Source: GYS-P2D sp964522505 (GTDB lineage Bacteria; Bacteroidota; Bacteroidia; Chitinophagales; Saprospiraceae). Taken from it: a stretch of DNA of 64,000 bases. The DNA lies in contig CAZFWJ010000009.1 of assembly GCA_964522505.1 (NCBI GenBank), forward strand, positions 15,079 to 79,078, written 5' to 3'. The notes beneath the pieces are model-generated. The model was not told where the DNA came from and made no database searches. It saw nothing but the letters and a program-made list of their open reading frames with translations. Each line of letters opens with the position of its first letter. Positions within the stretch are counted from its first letter, which is position 1. The translations under genes were made by a program, and so were the position numbers. Shown here piece by piece: positions 50,828 to 59,117 of the stretch.

Positions 50828-53146
50828 ATGATCAAGATAGCGACTATTATTGTTTTACTTATCGGACTTTGTAGTTCTCAGTGCGACCAACAAAACACTG
50901 TCACCGATCAAAGTTCCTCTTCTATTAGCACACAATTAACCAATGATCGACCAAGTAGATGGCAATTGTATAGTGCTTATGGCAATAATGAGATCATAGT
51001 GATCTATGGTTCTAATGAAGAACATATTTCTACTAAATACGAGGCTGCTATTAAAGCATTTAAACAGCGTATCTCTGCAGCGGATCAACAACAGCTTAAA
51101 ATTCGCTTTGAAGAAGCCAGTAGTGTCGATCTAGGTGACATCAAAGATAAAATAGTCTATATAGTTGGCACGCCGATGTCTGTGCCATTAATAGAATATA
51201 TAAAGCAAGGACTACCAATAGGTATTGAAAGCAGAGGCATCACAATCTTAGACAAGATCTATACCGATGAGCATGCGGTGCTGGCTATGTACAACTATCC
51301 TAACCCGCAACAGTCTAATTTACCATTGACTCTTATCACTGGAAATAACGATGAGGCCGTATATGAGGTGTTTGAACAATCCTTGCAGTCTGGCATACAA
51401 TTTACTTGGGCTAGCTTTGATTACGTCGTTTATAGTAATTCTGCCAAGACTGCTATTGGAGCATTTGATAATAAGTGGGAAATCAAGCCTGATCTATTAT
51501 TCGAATTTGGTGATAATGACGTGCAGATCCTTAAGACAACAAATTATAGCATTACTAATTACAACACCCAGTTAGGTGCAGACGAACTCAATAGAATTGG
51601 TCAAAGGCTTGAAGATAGGGTTGCATCAATTAAAGAATTTGTAGGGAGTCAAGCGGATCTATCTCACATGTCATATCATATATATCCTTCTGCGGAGAAA
51701 AAGGCGCTACATCAGTCCAATAGTGCACAATCTCATGTGAATTTTGAAGAGAATATCTGTTACACCATCATCAATGAGCAATATGAGAAGAACTACATCG
51801 AAAAAGAAAATCAACTCGTCTTAAGATCTCTACTTGGCAAACCCTATACATCAATACTAGAGTTAGGGCTAGGAATCCAATTTACAGATCAATGGCAAAG
51901 AGAAGGTTATCAGTACTGGGCAGCTCGTTTAGTGGATTCTGGATTTAGAATGAGTCTGAGTGAATTGTTCAATCAGGAACCGCATGATCGAAAATCAACA
52001 CTACTTATAGAATCTATGTCTGGTGTCCTAATTGATTTTCTCGTGAATTTGGTTGGCAAAAAACAATTTCTTGAACGATATAAATCCTGGACGCCATCTA
52101 GTAAAGACATAGAGGAACTTAGTCCATCATGGCAAAAATATCTCTCTGATCTCCCTAATACACATCCGATAAAGGATAGAAGCATGAAGAAGGTGTCTTA
52201 TCTGCAGGGCTTCAATTTCGCTCATGAGGGTTATCGCATCTTTAATGGTTATCTATCAAATCTCGCGAGTGAAGCTATATATAAGCAAGCAGAATTGGGC
52301 GCTAATGCGATGGCGATTGTACCCTACTCATACATGAACGCGCCAAATAAACCTAATGCACTCCCTATACCGAATCGACCAGGTCAAGAAAATGATCAAG
52401 GAGTGATACACTCAGCCTATGTAGCCAAACAACAAGGAATGACAACCATGTTGAAACCACAGATCTGGTTTAGGGGTTCTTGGCCTGGTGACGTAGACAT
52501 GAAAAGCGATGAAGACTGGGACTTGTTCTTTAAATACTACAATGATTGGATCATACACTATGCGTTACTTGCAGAAATACATGAAATCGACATGTTGTCT
52601 ATCGGAGTAGAATTCGTGAAAGCCACCCTATCACATGAGGAAGAATGGCGCCAAATTATCCGAAATGTGCGTAATGTATATCAAGGTCAACTGACCTATT
52701 CTGCCAACTGGGGTGATGAATTTGAAAAAGTTGGATTTTGGGATGAGCTCGATTTCATAGGCCTGAATTGTTACTACCCCTTGAGCAAACAGGATAGTCC
52801 GAGTAAACGAGAACTCCGCAAGAATTTTGAAGGGATAAAAAACAAGATCAAGAAGGTCTATAGAGTTCATCAGAAGCCAATAGTATTTACAGAGATAGGT
52901 TTCAGAAGTATCGATGCTCCATGGAAGAATCCACATGCTGAGGGTGACGACTCATTCAATGCCGCCCATCAAGATCTCTGTTATCAAGTAATTTTTGAAG
53001 GTATTCAGGATCAAGAGTGGTGTGGTGGTATTCTGTGGTGGAAGTTTCCATCTTATCTCGATTATCAAGGCGCAGAAAATAGCTCGTTTACGCCAAATAT
53101 GAAACAAGCAGAAGGAACAATTAGAGATTGGTTCAGCAAAAATTAA
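50828..53146 (+). CDS. Large lipoprotein: degenerate N-terminal domain fused to GH113-like glycosidase
   Basis: 772 aa. A lipoprotein signal (MIKIATIIVLLIGLCSSQC, lipobox C-S-S-Q-C about residue 19, slightly unusual). From residue 453 a TIM-barrel glycoside hydrolase begins (SYLQGFNFAHEGYRIFNGY), resembling GH113 beta-mannanases, with the acid/base Glu595 in GVEFVKAT and the nucleophile Glu689 in FTEIGF. Residues ~20-450 are a separate part; the segment around 330-430 (SILELGLGIQFTD..., MSGVLIDFLVNLVGKKQFLERY) resembles a gluzincin peptidase helical region but lacks HExxH, so it is probably inactive. Predicted to act on glycans at the surface. Confidence 0.7.
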   Translation: MIKIATIIVLLIGLCSSQCDQQNTVTDQSSSSISTQLTNDRPSRWQLYSAYGNNEIIVIYGSNEEHISTKYEAAIKAFKQRISAADQQQLKIRFEEASSVDLGDIKDKIVYIVGTPMSVPLIEYIKQGLPIGIESRGITILDKIYTDEHAVLAMYNYPNPQQSNLPLTLITGNNDEAVYEVFEQSLQSGIQFTWASFDYVVYSNSAKTAIGAFDNKWEIKPDLLFEFGDNDVQILKTTNYSITNYNTQLGADELNRIGQRLEDRVASIKEFVGSQADLSHMSYHIYPSAEKKALHQSNSAQSHVNFEENICYTIINEQYEKNYIEKENQLVLRSLLGKPYTSILELGLGIQFTDQWQREGYQYWAARLVDSGFRMSLSELFNQEPHDRKSTLLIESMSGVLIDFLVNLVGKKQFLERYKSWTPSSKDIEELSPSWQKYLSDLPNTHPIKDRSMKKVSYLQGFNFAHEGYRIFNGYLSNLASEAIYKQAELGANAMAIVPYSYMNAPNKPNALPIPNRPGQENDQGVIHSAYVAKQQGMTTMLKPQIWFRGSWPGDVDMKSDEDWDLFFKYYNDWIIHYALLAEIHEIDMLSIGVEFVKATLSHEEEWRQIIRNVRNVYQGQLTYSANWGDEFEKVGFWDELDFIGLNCYYPLSKQDSPSKRELRKNFEGIKNKIKKVYRVHQKPIVFTEIGFRSIDAPWKNPHAEGDDSFNAAHQDLCYQVIFEGIQDQEWCGGILWWKFPSYLDYQGAENSSFTPNMKQAEGTIRDWFSKN

Positions 53147-53158
53147 AAACTCATAGTA

Positions 53159-53533
53159 TTGAAAAAATCACTTTTCTATATCATCTTGTTAATTGCCTCG
53201 GTAGGACTATATAGTACATATGGATTAGTACGAAATGAATGGCTTGATGGTAATATCTGTCCTAAGCTTATAGGCATCCCGGCGTGCTATATAATCTTTG
53301 GCTGTTTCTCATTAGCCATAATATCACATCTCGAGATCTTAAAAGATAGGAGCAGACTATTCTGGCTTGGTGTATTGCCCGCATTAGCAATTGCTAGCTA
53401 TGGAAGTTTAGGAGAACTGTTTGGTTTTGCCTCATGTCCTAAAACAACAGGAGGTATTCCTATGTGTTATATCTCATTCGGAATATTCGGGAGCTTGGCA
53501 TTCTTGAAACTGTTGATTCTAAAGCTTAAATGA
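53159..53533 (+). CDS. Small four-helix membrane protein with internal repeat
   Basis: 124 aa, starting with TTG at 53159. Four hydrophobic helices are arranged as two copies: CPKLIGIPACYIIFGCFSLA (helix 2) and CPKTTGGIPMCYISFGIFGS (helix 4), both with the pattern C-P-K-x-x-G-I-P-x-C-Y. The two-cysteine spacing suggests a redox or metal-binding site at the membrane surface, as in VKOR-like proteins, though the fold is not known to me. It follows the GH113-like gene by 12 bases and converges on pxpA. Function unknown. Confidence 0.7.
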   Translation: MKKSLFYIILLIASVGLYSTYGLVRNEWLDGNICPKLIGIPACYIIFGCFSLAIISHLEILKDRSRLFWLGVLPALAIASYGSLGELFGFASCPKTTGGIPMCYISFGIFGSLAFLKLLILKLK

Positions 53534-53538
53534 TCTGA

Positions 53539-54261
53539 TCAAAGTACCTCCCGAGCTCCTCTCGCAATCTCCAAAGCCACTGGATTATCTCCATGGATAC
53601 AGATAGACTCCACGTGGAGCGCATGTGCAGATCCATCAGCCCAAGTAATGGTCTGATTATGAGCTAATGATTGAACTTGGTCGATCGCTATCTGAGCATC
53701 ATGATAGACAGATCCGGGGATTGAACGAGATTGCAACTTAGTATTGCGCTCATAACGGCGATCTGCAAATCCTTCACGAATGGTACTAATCCCCAATAGC
53801 TGAGCAACATCTGCTATTGGGGCATCAGCAAGCACCATGAGCTGAAGAGAGCTGTCTATAGACAGTATTCCGCGGATTACTGCAGCTGCCTCTTCTTGAT
53901 CGTATGCGATCGAGTTGTAAAGTGCACCGTGGGGTTTGACATAGGAAAGTCTTCCGCCTTTAGACTCTACTAAGCCTTTTAATGCACTTACTTGATACTT
54001 TATGATAGAAGTAAGCTCTTCATGAGGCACGAACATCTTGCGTCTTCCAAAGCCTTGTAAATCAGGATATGATGGATGCGCGCCAATTCTAAGCCTGTGT
54101 TCCAGGGCGGCATCTATAGTACGCTCAATATGATATGCATCACCACCATGAAAACCACAAGCAATATTACACGAGCTGAGATATGGCATCAACAATAGAT
54201 CTTTGCCGATGGTGTAATTGCCGAAGCTTTCACCCATGTCACAATTTAGATCAATCTTCAT
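53539..54261 (-). CDS. pxpA: 5-oxoprolinase subunit A (LamB/YcsF family)
   Basis: 240 aa from the ATG at 54261 (MKIDLNCDMGESFGN); the frame is open 14 codons further upstream, into hisIE. Motifs 'DLNCDMGESFG', 'SSCNIACGFHGGD', 'IGAHPSYPD' and 'VKPHGALYN' are those of PxpA, which hydrolyses 5-oxoproline with PxpBC. It begins 7 bases after hisIE on the same strand and is thus placed as the last gene of the his operon. PxpB and PxpC are 9 kb away beside trpA. Confidence 0.9.
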   Translation of the reverse strand: MKIDLNCDMGESFGNYTIGKDLLLMPYLSSCNIACGFHGGDAYHIERTIDAALEHRLRIGAHPSYPDLQGFGRRKMFVPHEELTSIIKYQVSALKGLVESKGGRLSYVKPHGALYNSIAYDQEEAAAVIRGILSIDSSLQLMVLADAPIADVAQLLGISTIREGFADRRYERNTKLQSRSIPGSVYHDAQIAIDQVQSLAHNQTITWADGSAHALHVESICIHGDNPVALEIARGAREVL

Positions 54262-54268
54262 ATAGCTC

Positions 54269-54859
54269 TTATTGATGGCGTTTTTTGAGAACTTTGATAA
54301 CATCAGAAAGACTCATGTCTCTATCTCTAAGTAATACTAAATAATGAAACAGCAAATCTGCCGCTTCACCAAGGAATAACTCGTCATTCTCATCCTTGGA
54401 TTCAATCACCAATTCTACAGCTTCCTCACCTACTTTCTGAGCGATCTTATTAGTTCCTTTATCAAATAATGATGAGGTATAAGACTTTTCAGATCGATCG
54501 TTATAGCGGTTATCAATAACATCCTCCAGATAATCTATGAAGTTCGTATTGCTAGTACAGTTTGATTCATTCCAACAGGTATCACTCCCTGTGTGGCATG
54601 TTGGCCCTTCAGGAGAAGCCTTGATTAACACAGTGTCTTCATCACAATCAATAGACCACTTTTTTAAGGTCAAGTAGTTTCCGCTTGTCTCTCCTTTAGT
54701 CCAGATTTTATTTTGGGATCTACTCCAAAAGGTAACCTTGCCAGTCTTAACTGTAATATCAAAGGCTTCCTGATTCATATAGCCCAGCATGAGGACCTTA
54801 TTAGTCATCACATCCTGCACAATTGCAGGTATTAAGCCACTGTCTTTATCAAACTTCAT
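54269..54859 (-). CDS. hisIE: Bifunctional PRA-CH/PRA-PH (HisIE)
   Basis: 196 aa. The N-terminal phosphoribosyl-AMP cyclohydrolase part has 'MLGYMNQEAFDITVKTGKVTFWSRSQNKIWTKGETSG' and the metal/Cys region 'DCDEDTVLIKASPEGPTCHTGSDTCW'. The C-terminal phosphoribosyl-ATP pyrophosphatase part has 'KIAQKVGEEAVELVIESKDEN' and 'EAADLLFHYLVLL'. It does steps 2 and 3 of His synthesis. It follows hisF by 22 bases, and pxpA follows it by 7. Confidence 0.95.
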   Translation of the reverse strand: MKFDKDSGLIPAIVQDVMTNKVLMLGYMNQEAFDITVKTGKVTFWSRSQNKIWTKGETSGNYLTLKKWSIDCDEDTVLIKASPEGPTCHTGSDTCWNESNCTSNTNFIDYLEDVIDNRYNDRSEKSYTSSLFDKGTNKIAQKVGEEAVELVIESKDENDELFLGEAADLLFHYLVLLRDRDMSLSDVIKVLKKRHQ

Positions 54860-54881
54860 TGTCTTCTACAATTTCTTAATC

Positions 54882-55640
54882 TTATAATCTAACCGGTATT
54901 CCTCTACTTTTTAGATGTTGCTTTAATTTAGGTATGGGGATTTCATTAAAGTGGAATATGCTCGCTGCCAGTCCTGCATCCGCATTCCCTTCAGTGAAAG
55001 TATCATAAAAGTCATCTATAGAGCCTGCTCCCCCTGATGCTATTACGGGAAGGCTTACCAGTTCGTTCATCTGCGCTAATGCTTCATTCGCAAATCCAGA
55101 CTTAGTACCATCATGATCCATGGAGGTAAATAAAATTTCACCTGCACCTAAATCTTCCATGCGTTGTGCCCATTCAAATAATTCTATATCAGTAGGCTTT
55201 GTACCTCCATGTGTATGTAGTAACCATCGACCAGCCACTTGACGCGCATCTATCGCAACAACCATGCATTGACTACCAAATGTTTTGGATATTTCACGTA
55301 CTATCTGCGGGTTATACACTGCAGCACTGTTTACGCTCACCTTGTCAGCGCCATTAGCAAGAATCTTACTGACCTTGTCTGCTGATGCAATTCCGCCTCC
55401 AACTGTAAACGGGATATTAATCTGCTTGGCTACGTCTTTAACAAGAGAATAGATGGTTTCTCGCTCTTCTTGAGTCGCCGAAATATCTAAGAAGACCAGT
55501 TCATCAGCGCCTTGCTCTGCATATTTTCGTGCTAACTCGATTGGGTCTCCTGCGTCTCTAAGCTCAAGAAAGTTGACTCCTTTAACAGTCCGACCATTCT
55601 TAATATCGAGGCATGGTATAATTCGTTTAGTCAGCGGCAT
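54882..55640 (-). CDS. hisF: Imidazole glycerol phosphate synthase, cyclase subunit
   Basis: 252 aa. The (beta/alpha)8 barrel opens LTKRIIPCLDIKNGRTVKGVNF (catalytic Asp11), 'VFLDISAT', 'PFTVGGGIAS' and 'VAIDAR' (second catalytic Asp region) follow. It closes the imidazole ring using ammonia from HisH. Start ATG at 55640 lies 3 bases after the hisA stop; a 22-base gap precedes hisIE. Length is normal. Confidence 0.97.
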   Translation of the reverse strand: MPLTKRIIPCLDIKNGRTVKGVNFLELRDAGDPIELARKYAEQGADELVFLDISATQEERETIYSLVKDVAKQINIPFTVGGGIASADKVSKILANGADKVSVNSAAVYNPQIVREISKTFGSQCMVVAIDARQVAGRWLLHTHGGTKPTDIELFEWAQRMEDLGAGEILFTSMDHDGTKSGFANEALAQMNELVSLPVIASGGAGSIDDFYDTFTEGNADAGLAASIFHFNEIPIPKLKQHLKSRGIPVRL

Positions 55641-55643
55641 GAA

Positions 55644-56369
55644 CTATACTATCTCAAATGTTCTAACTACCTCTTCCAGATCAACCAGGCCTTCATAAAG
55701 GGCTTTACCTAATATCACACCATCAACCCCGATCTCCTGCAAGGTTTTCATTTCTCTAATACTAGACACTCCACCACTTGCCGTTAGCTTTATATGCGGA
55801 AAATGATCTAGTATTTTATCATACAGCTCTATCGAGGAGCCTTGCATCATTCCATCTTTACAGATATCTGTACACACGAAGTTTACAGCACCATCATCAG
55901 AGAAATCATTTATAAAATCAAACAACTCAATCTCTGACTTCTCCTGCCATCCATTAACAGCTATTTTGCCTTCCTTCACATCTGCGCTCAGAATAATTTT
56001 ATCTGCGCCATACTTCATGATCCAAAACTTAACTAGCAAAGGATTACGTATTGCAAGGCTTCCTATGTTCACTTGATGCGCACCTGAACGGACTGCCTGA
56101 ATCAAAGAGTCTTCACTCTTGATTCCTCCACCAAAATCTATCTGCAAGTCTGTTTCCAACGCAATCTGATTCAGAGTATATAGATTTTTGGGTGAGTTAG
56201 ACTTTGCTCCGTCCAAATCTACCATATGAAGATGCTTTATCCCTTTCTCTACCAAATCTGTTGCTACATCTAGTGGACTTTGGTCGTATACTTTCTTTTG
56301 GTTATAGTCGCCTTGAGTTAATCTTACGCATTTGCCATCAATGATATCTATCGCCGGTATGATTTTCAT
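55644..56369 (-). CDS. hisA: ProFAR isomerase (HisA)
   Basis: 241 aa. Starts MKIIPAIDIIDGKCVRLTQGDY, the standard HisA opening with catalytic Asp8; the 'MVDLDGAK' and 'FVCTDICKDGMM' blocks give the second acid and the loop. It isomerises ProFAR to PRFAR in step 4 of His synthesis. The start overlaps the hisH stop by 4 bases (ATGA). A HisA/TrpF dual enzyme is unlikely because a separate trpF is present. Confidence 0.96.
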   Translation of the reverse strand: MKIIPAIDIIDGKCVRLTQGDYNQKKVYDQSPLDVATDLVEKGIKHLHMVDLDGAKSNSPKNLYTLNQIALETDLQIDFGGGIKSEDSLIQAVRSGAHQVNIGSLAIRNPLLVKFWIMKYGADKIILSADVKEGKIAVNGWQEKSEIELFDFINDFSDDGAVNFVCTDICKDGMMQGSSIELYDKILDHFPHIKLTASGGVSSIREMKTLQEIGVDGVILGKALYEGLVDLEEVVRTFEIV

Positions 56370-56962
56370 ATAATATTCTTAATGAAGTTCGCTAATATCT
56401 GTTCTCCGACAGCACCACTTTTCTCGGCATGAAATTGAATACCGTAGAAATTTTCTTTGTGTATTGCTGCGCATATGTCCAAGCCATAATGAGCTGAAGC
56501 AATACTATATTCATTGGTCTCTACATAATAACTGTGTACGAAATAGACAAAGTCATTATTGCTTATATTTTTTAAAAGGGCATGATCTGTCCACTCTGAA
56601 TGAATCTCATTCCATCCCATATGTGGCACCTTAAGCTCGAGATCAGGGCTAAATCGCTTAACCTTAGCTGGTACTATACCTAAGCAAGTCGTATTTCCTT
56701 CTTCTGAATAGGAGCAGAGGAGTTGCATACCGACACAAATACCTAATACGGGTTGTTTTAGCTTCTTGATGACGTGGTCTAAGCCTTTATCTACAAGGTT
56801 ACCCATAGCCGCACCAGCATGTCCTACACCAGGAAAAATAACCTTGTCGGCAGACTGTATTTCATTGCAATCACTGGTGAGGAGATAATCAACATCTAAT
56901 CTGTCGAGCGCATTCATCACACTACAGATATTCCCCGCATCATAATCTATTAATGCTATCAT
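56366..56962 (-). CDS. hisH: Imidazole glycerol phosphate synthase, glutaminase subunit
   Basis: 198 aa. Class I amidotransferase with the oxyanion strand FPGVGHAG, nucleophile Cys76 in GICVGMQLL and the His/Glu pair in QFHAEKSG. It feeds ammonia to HisF. It overlaps the genes on both sides (ATGA with hisB and with hisA). Nothing unusual. Confidence 0.96.
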   Translation of the reverse strand: MIALIDYDAGNICSVMNALDRLDVDYLLTSDCNEIQSADKVIFPGVGHAGAAMGNLVDKGLDHVIKKLKQPVLGICVGMQLLCSYSEEGNTTCLGIVPAKVKRFSPDLELKVPHMGWNEIHSEWTDHALLKNISNNDFVYFVHSYYVETNEYSIASAHYGLDICAAIHKENFYGIQFHAEKSGAVGEQILANFIKNII

Positions 56963-58083
56963 ATTACGCCCTTGGTCGATGGCATTTCATCGCTATATTT
57001 ATCAATTGCTTTTCCCATACGTATAGCCCGAGCAAATGCTTTGAATATCGATTCAATTTTATGATGCTCGTTGTCTCCTTCTACCTTGATGTTTAGGTTG
57101 CAATCTGCATTATCCGAGAAAGACTTGAAGAAGTGATACACCATCTCTGTCGGCATATCCCCTACATATTCTCGATCTAATTGCACATCCCACTCGATCC
57201 AGGGCCTCCCCCCAAAATCAAGAGCCACTTGAGCTAGACAATCATCCATCGGTAGAGCGAAGCCATATCTCTGGATTCCCACCTTTTTGCCAAGCGCTTC
57301 CTTGAAGGCTCGCCCTAATGCTATGGCTGTATCCTCTATGGTGTGGTGTTCATCTATTTCGAGATCACCTTTGGCTTTAACCATTAAATCTAGCTGCCCA
57401 TGCTTGGCAATCTGATCAAGCATATGATCAAAAAAATTTAAACCAGTATTAATCATTGATTCTCCAGTACCATCTAGGTTAAGATGTACCGTAATATTTG
57501 TTTCCTTGGTTGCCCTAAGCAAATGACTCCGACGATCCTGTTTTTTGAGTAAGGAATAGACGTCACTCCAACTATCGGTGATTAATGCTGTACTATTCTT
57601 AAGCTCATCTAACGCTTCAACACTTTTACCATCATATTCATTGATGAATATTCCTTTAGCCCCCAGATTTTTAGCCAACTGTATATCACTCCATCGATCT
57701 CCGAGTACAAAAGATTGCGACATGTCGTACGGGCCCTCAATGTATTTTGTGAGCATTGCTGTACCGGGTTTGCGATATGGCGAACCATCCTTCTCAAAGC
57801 TACGGTCTATGTAAATATCCTCGAACTTGATACCCTGCTCACTAAGTGTCTGTACAGTTAGTTCCTGATAAGGCCAGAATGTTTCCTCTGGATAAGACTC
57901 CGTTCCAAGGCCATCTTGATTAGTGACCATTACTAATACATAATCCAATTCTTGAACGATCTTAATCAAGAATTTGATAACACCGGGGTAGAAAGAAAAT
58001 TTCTCAAGTGTATCAACTTGATAATCTGTCTGAGGCTCCCGTATCAGTGTCCCATCTCTATCAATAAAGAGTACTTTCTTCAT
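56959..58083 (-). CDS. hisB: Bifunctional histidinol-phosphatase / imidazoleglycerol-phosphate dehydratase
   Basis: 374 aa. The N-terminal HAD phosphatase domain has FIDRDGTLIREPQ (DxD, Asp8 and Asp10) and 'VTNQDGLGTESYP', a HisB-N pattern with the expected zinc-less core; the linker is near residue 175. The C-terminal IGPD domain has 'GLNFFDHMLDQIAKHG', 'DEHHTIEDTAIALG' and 'FFKSFSDNADCNLNIK'. It does steps 6 and 8 of His synthesis, so no separate histidinol-phosphatase gene is needed here. Overlaps hisC and hisH by 4 bases each. Confidence 0.96.
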   Translation of the reverse strand: MKKVLFIDRDGTLIREPQTDYQVDTLEKFSFYPGVIKFLIKIVQELDYVLVMVTNQDGLGTESYPEETFWPYQELTVQTLSEQGIKFEDIYIDRSFEKDGSPYRKPGTAMLTKYIEGPYDMSQSFVLGDRWSDIQLAKNLGAKGIFINEYDGKSVEALDELKNSTALITDSWSDVYSLLKKQDRRSHLLRATKETNITVHLNLDGTGESMINTGLNFFDHMLDQIAKHGQLDLMVKAKGDLEIDEHHTIEDTAIALGRAFKEALGKKVGIQRYGFALPMDDCLAQVALDFGGRPWIEWDVQLDREYVGDMPTEMVYHFFKSFSDNADCNLNIKVEGDNEHHKIESIFKAFARAIRMGKAIDKYSDEMPSTKGVI

Positions 58084-59117
58084 GAGCCATAATTTCTAAG
58101 TGCTTCAATCAATCTCAGGTTTTCGATAGATGTTCCAACCGTTATCCTTAAGCACCCTTCACAGTGTGGTAGCTTAGAGCGATCTCTTACTATAATCTTT
58201 AGGTCTCGCAGATAACTCATGATCTTCATTGGATTACTAAACTTGACTAACAAGAAGTTCGCGTCAGAATCATGAACCTGTTCAACTTCTGATATAGCTC
58301 TGAGCTGAGCTCTAAGCTTTTTACGTTCGGCAATGATACTGCTATTCTCTTGCTTGATTTTTTCTAAATCACCTAGTACTCCTATAGCCCTATGCTGAGT
58401 CTGTGATCCAATATTGTAAGGGGCTTTGACCTTGGTCATGTATTTGAGAATTTCAGAGTTGGCAAATGCCATCCCTATGCGTAATCCTGCTGCGCCTAAT
58501 GCTTTAGAAAATGTCTGAAGTACTATAAGGTTTTTATGCATTTCTATCAATGGGATACAGGATGCTTTGGTACTAAAGTCAATATATGCCTCATCAACAA
58601 CGACAAGACCATTGAAGCCCACTATGCATGATATGAGCTTTTCGGGATCATAACTATTACCAGTGGGATTATTAGGACTACATAAGAAAAGGACCTTATC
58701 CTCATCTGTTTGATCAGATAAGGCATCGGCGGCATCAAAGTCAAAGTGAGCGTTTAGGTGTATTTGCATTGTTTCGATATCATTGATATCTGCCATGACC
58801 TTATACATACCAAAACTCGGATAGATGTATCGTATACGATCTAAGCCAGGTCGACAAAATGTCCTTATGATGTAATCGATAATTTCATCGCTGCCATTGC
58901 CAAGGAATATGTTTTGCGGATGGATTCCTTTCCACACACTTATCTGTGTCTTAAGCTCTCGCTGATACGGATCGGGATATCTATTGATACCATTGTCATA
59001 TGGATTTTCATTAGCATCTAATAGCACATCTGCCTCACCGTCAAATTCTGCACGGGCAGAACTGAATGGTACGAGTGACATAATATTAGGTCTCACAAGG
59101 TTCTTGATGTCCATCAT
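58080..59117 (-). CDS. hisC: Histidinol-phosphate aminotransferase
   Basis: 345 aa. Class I/II aminotransferase: DANENPYDN opening, 'SPNNPTGNSY', 'DEAYIDFS' and the PLP lysine in 'TFSKALGAAGLRIGMAF'. It makes histidinol phosphate, step 7 of His synthesis. Start at ATG 59117 or 59114 (both are ATG; the first overlaps the hisD stop as ATGA). The C-terminal 'LRITVGTS' block gives the phosphate-binding arginine. Confidence 0.95.
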   Translation of the reverse strand: MMDIKNLVRPNIMSLVPFSSARAEFDGEADVLLDANENPYDNGINRYPDPYQRELKTQISVWKGIHPQNIFLGNGSDEIIDYIIRTFCRPGLDRIRYIYPSFGMYKVMADINDIETMQIHLNAHFDFDAADALSDQTDEDKVLFLCSPNNPTGNSYDPEKLISCIVGFNGLVVVDEAYIDFSTKASCIPLIEMHKNLIVLQTFSKALGAAGLRIGMAFANSEILKYMTKVKAPYNIGSQTQHRAIGVLGDLEKIKQENSSIIAERKKLRAQLRAISEVEQVHDSDANFLLVKFSNPMKIMSYLRDLKIIVRDRSKLPHCEGCLRITVGTSIENLRLIEALRNYGS

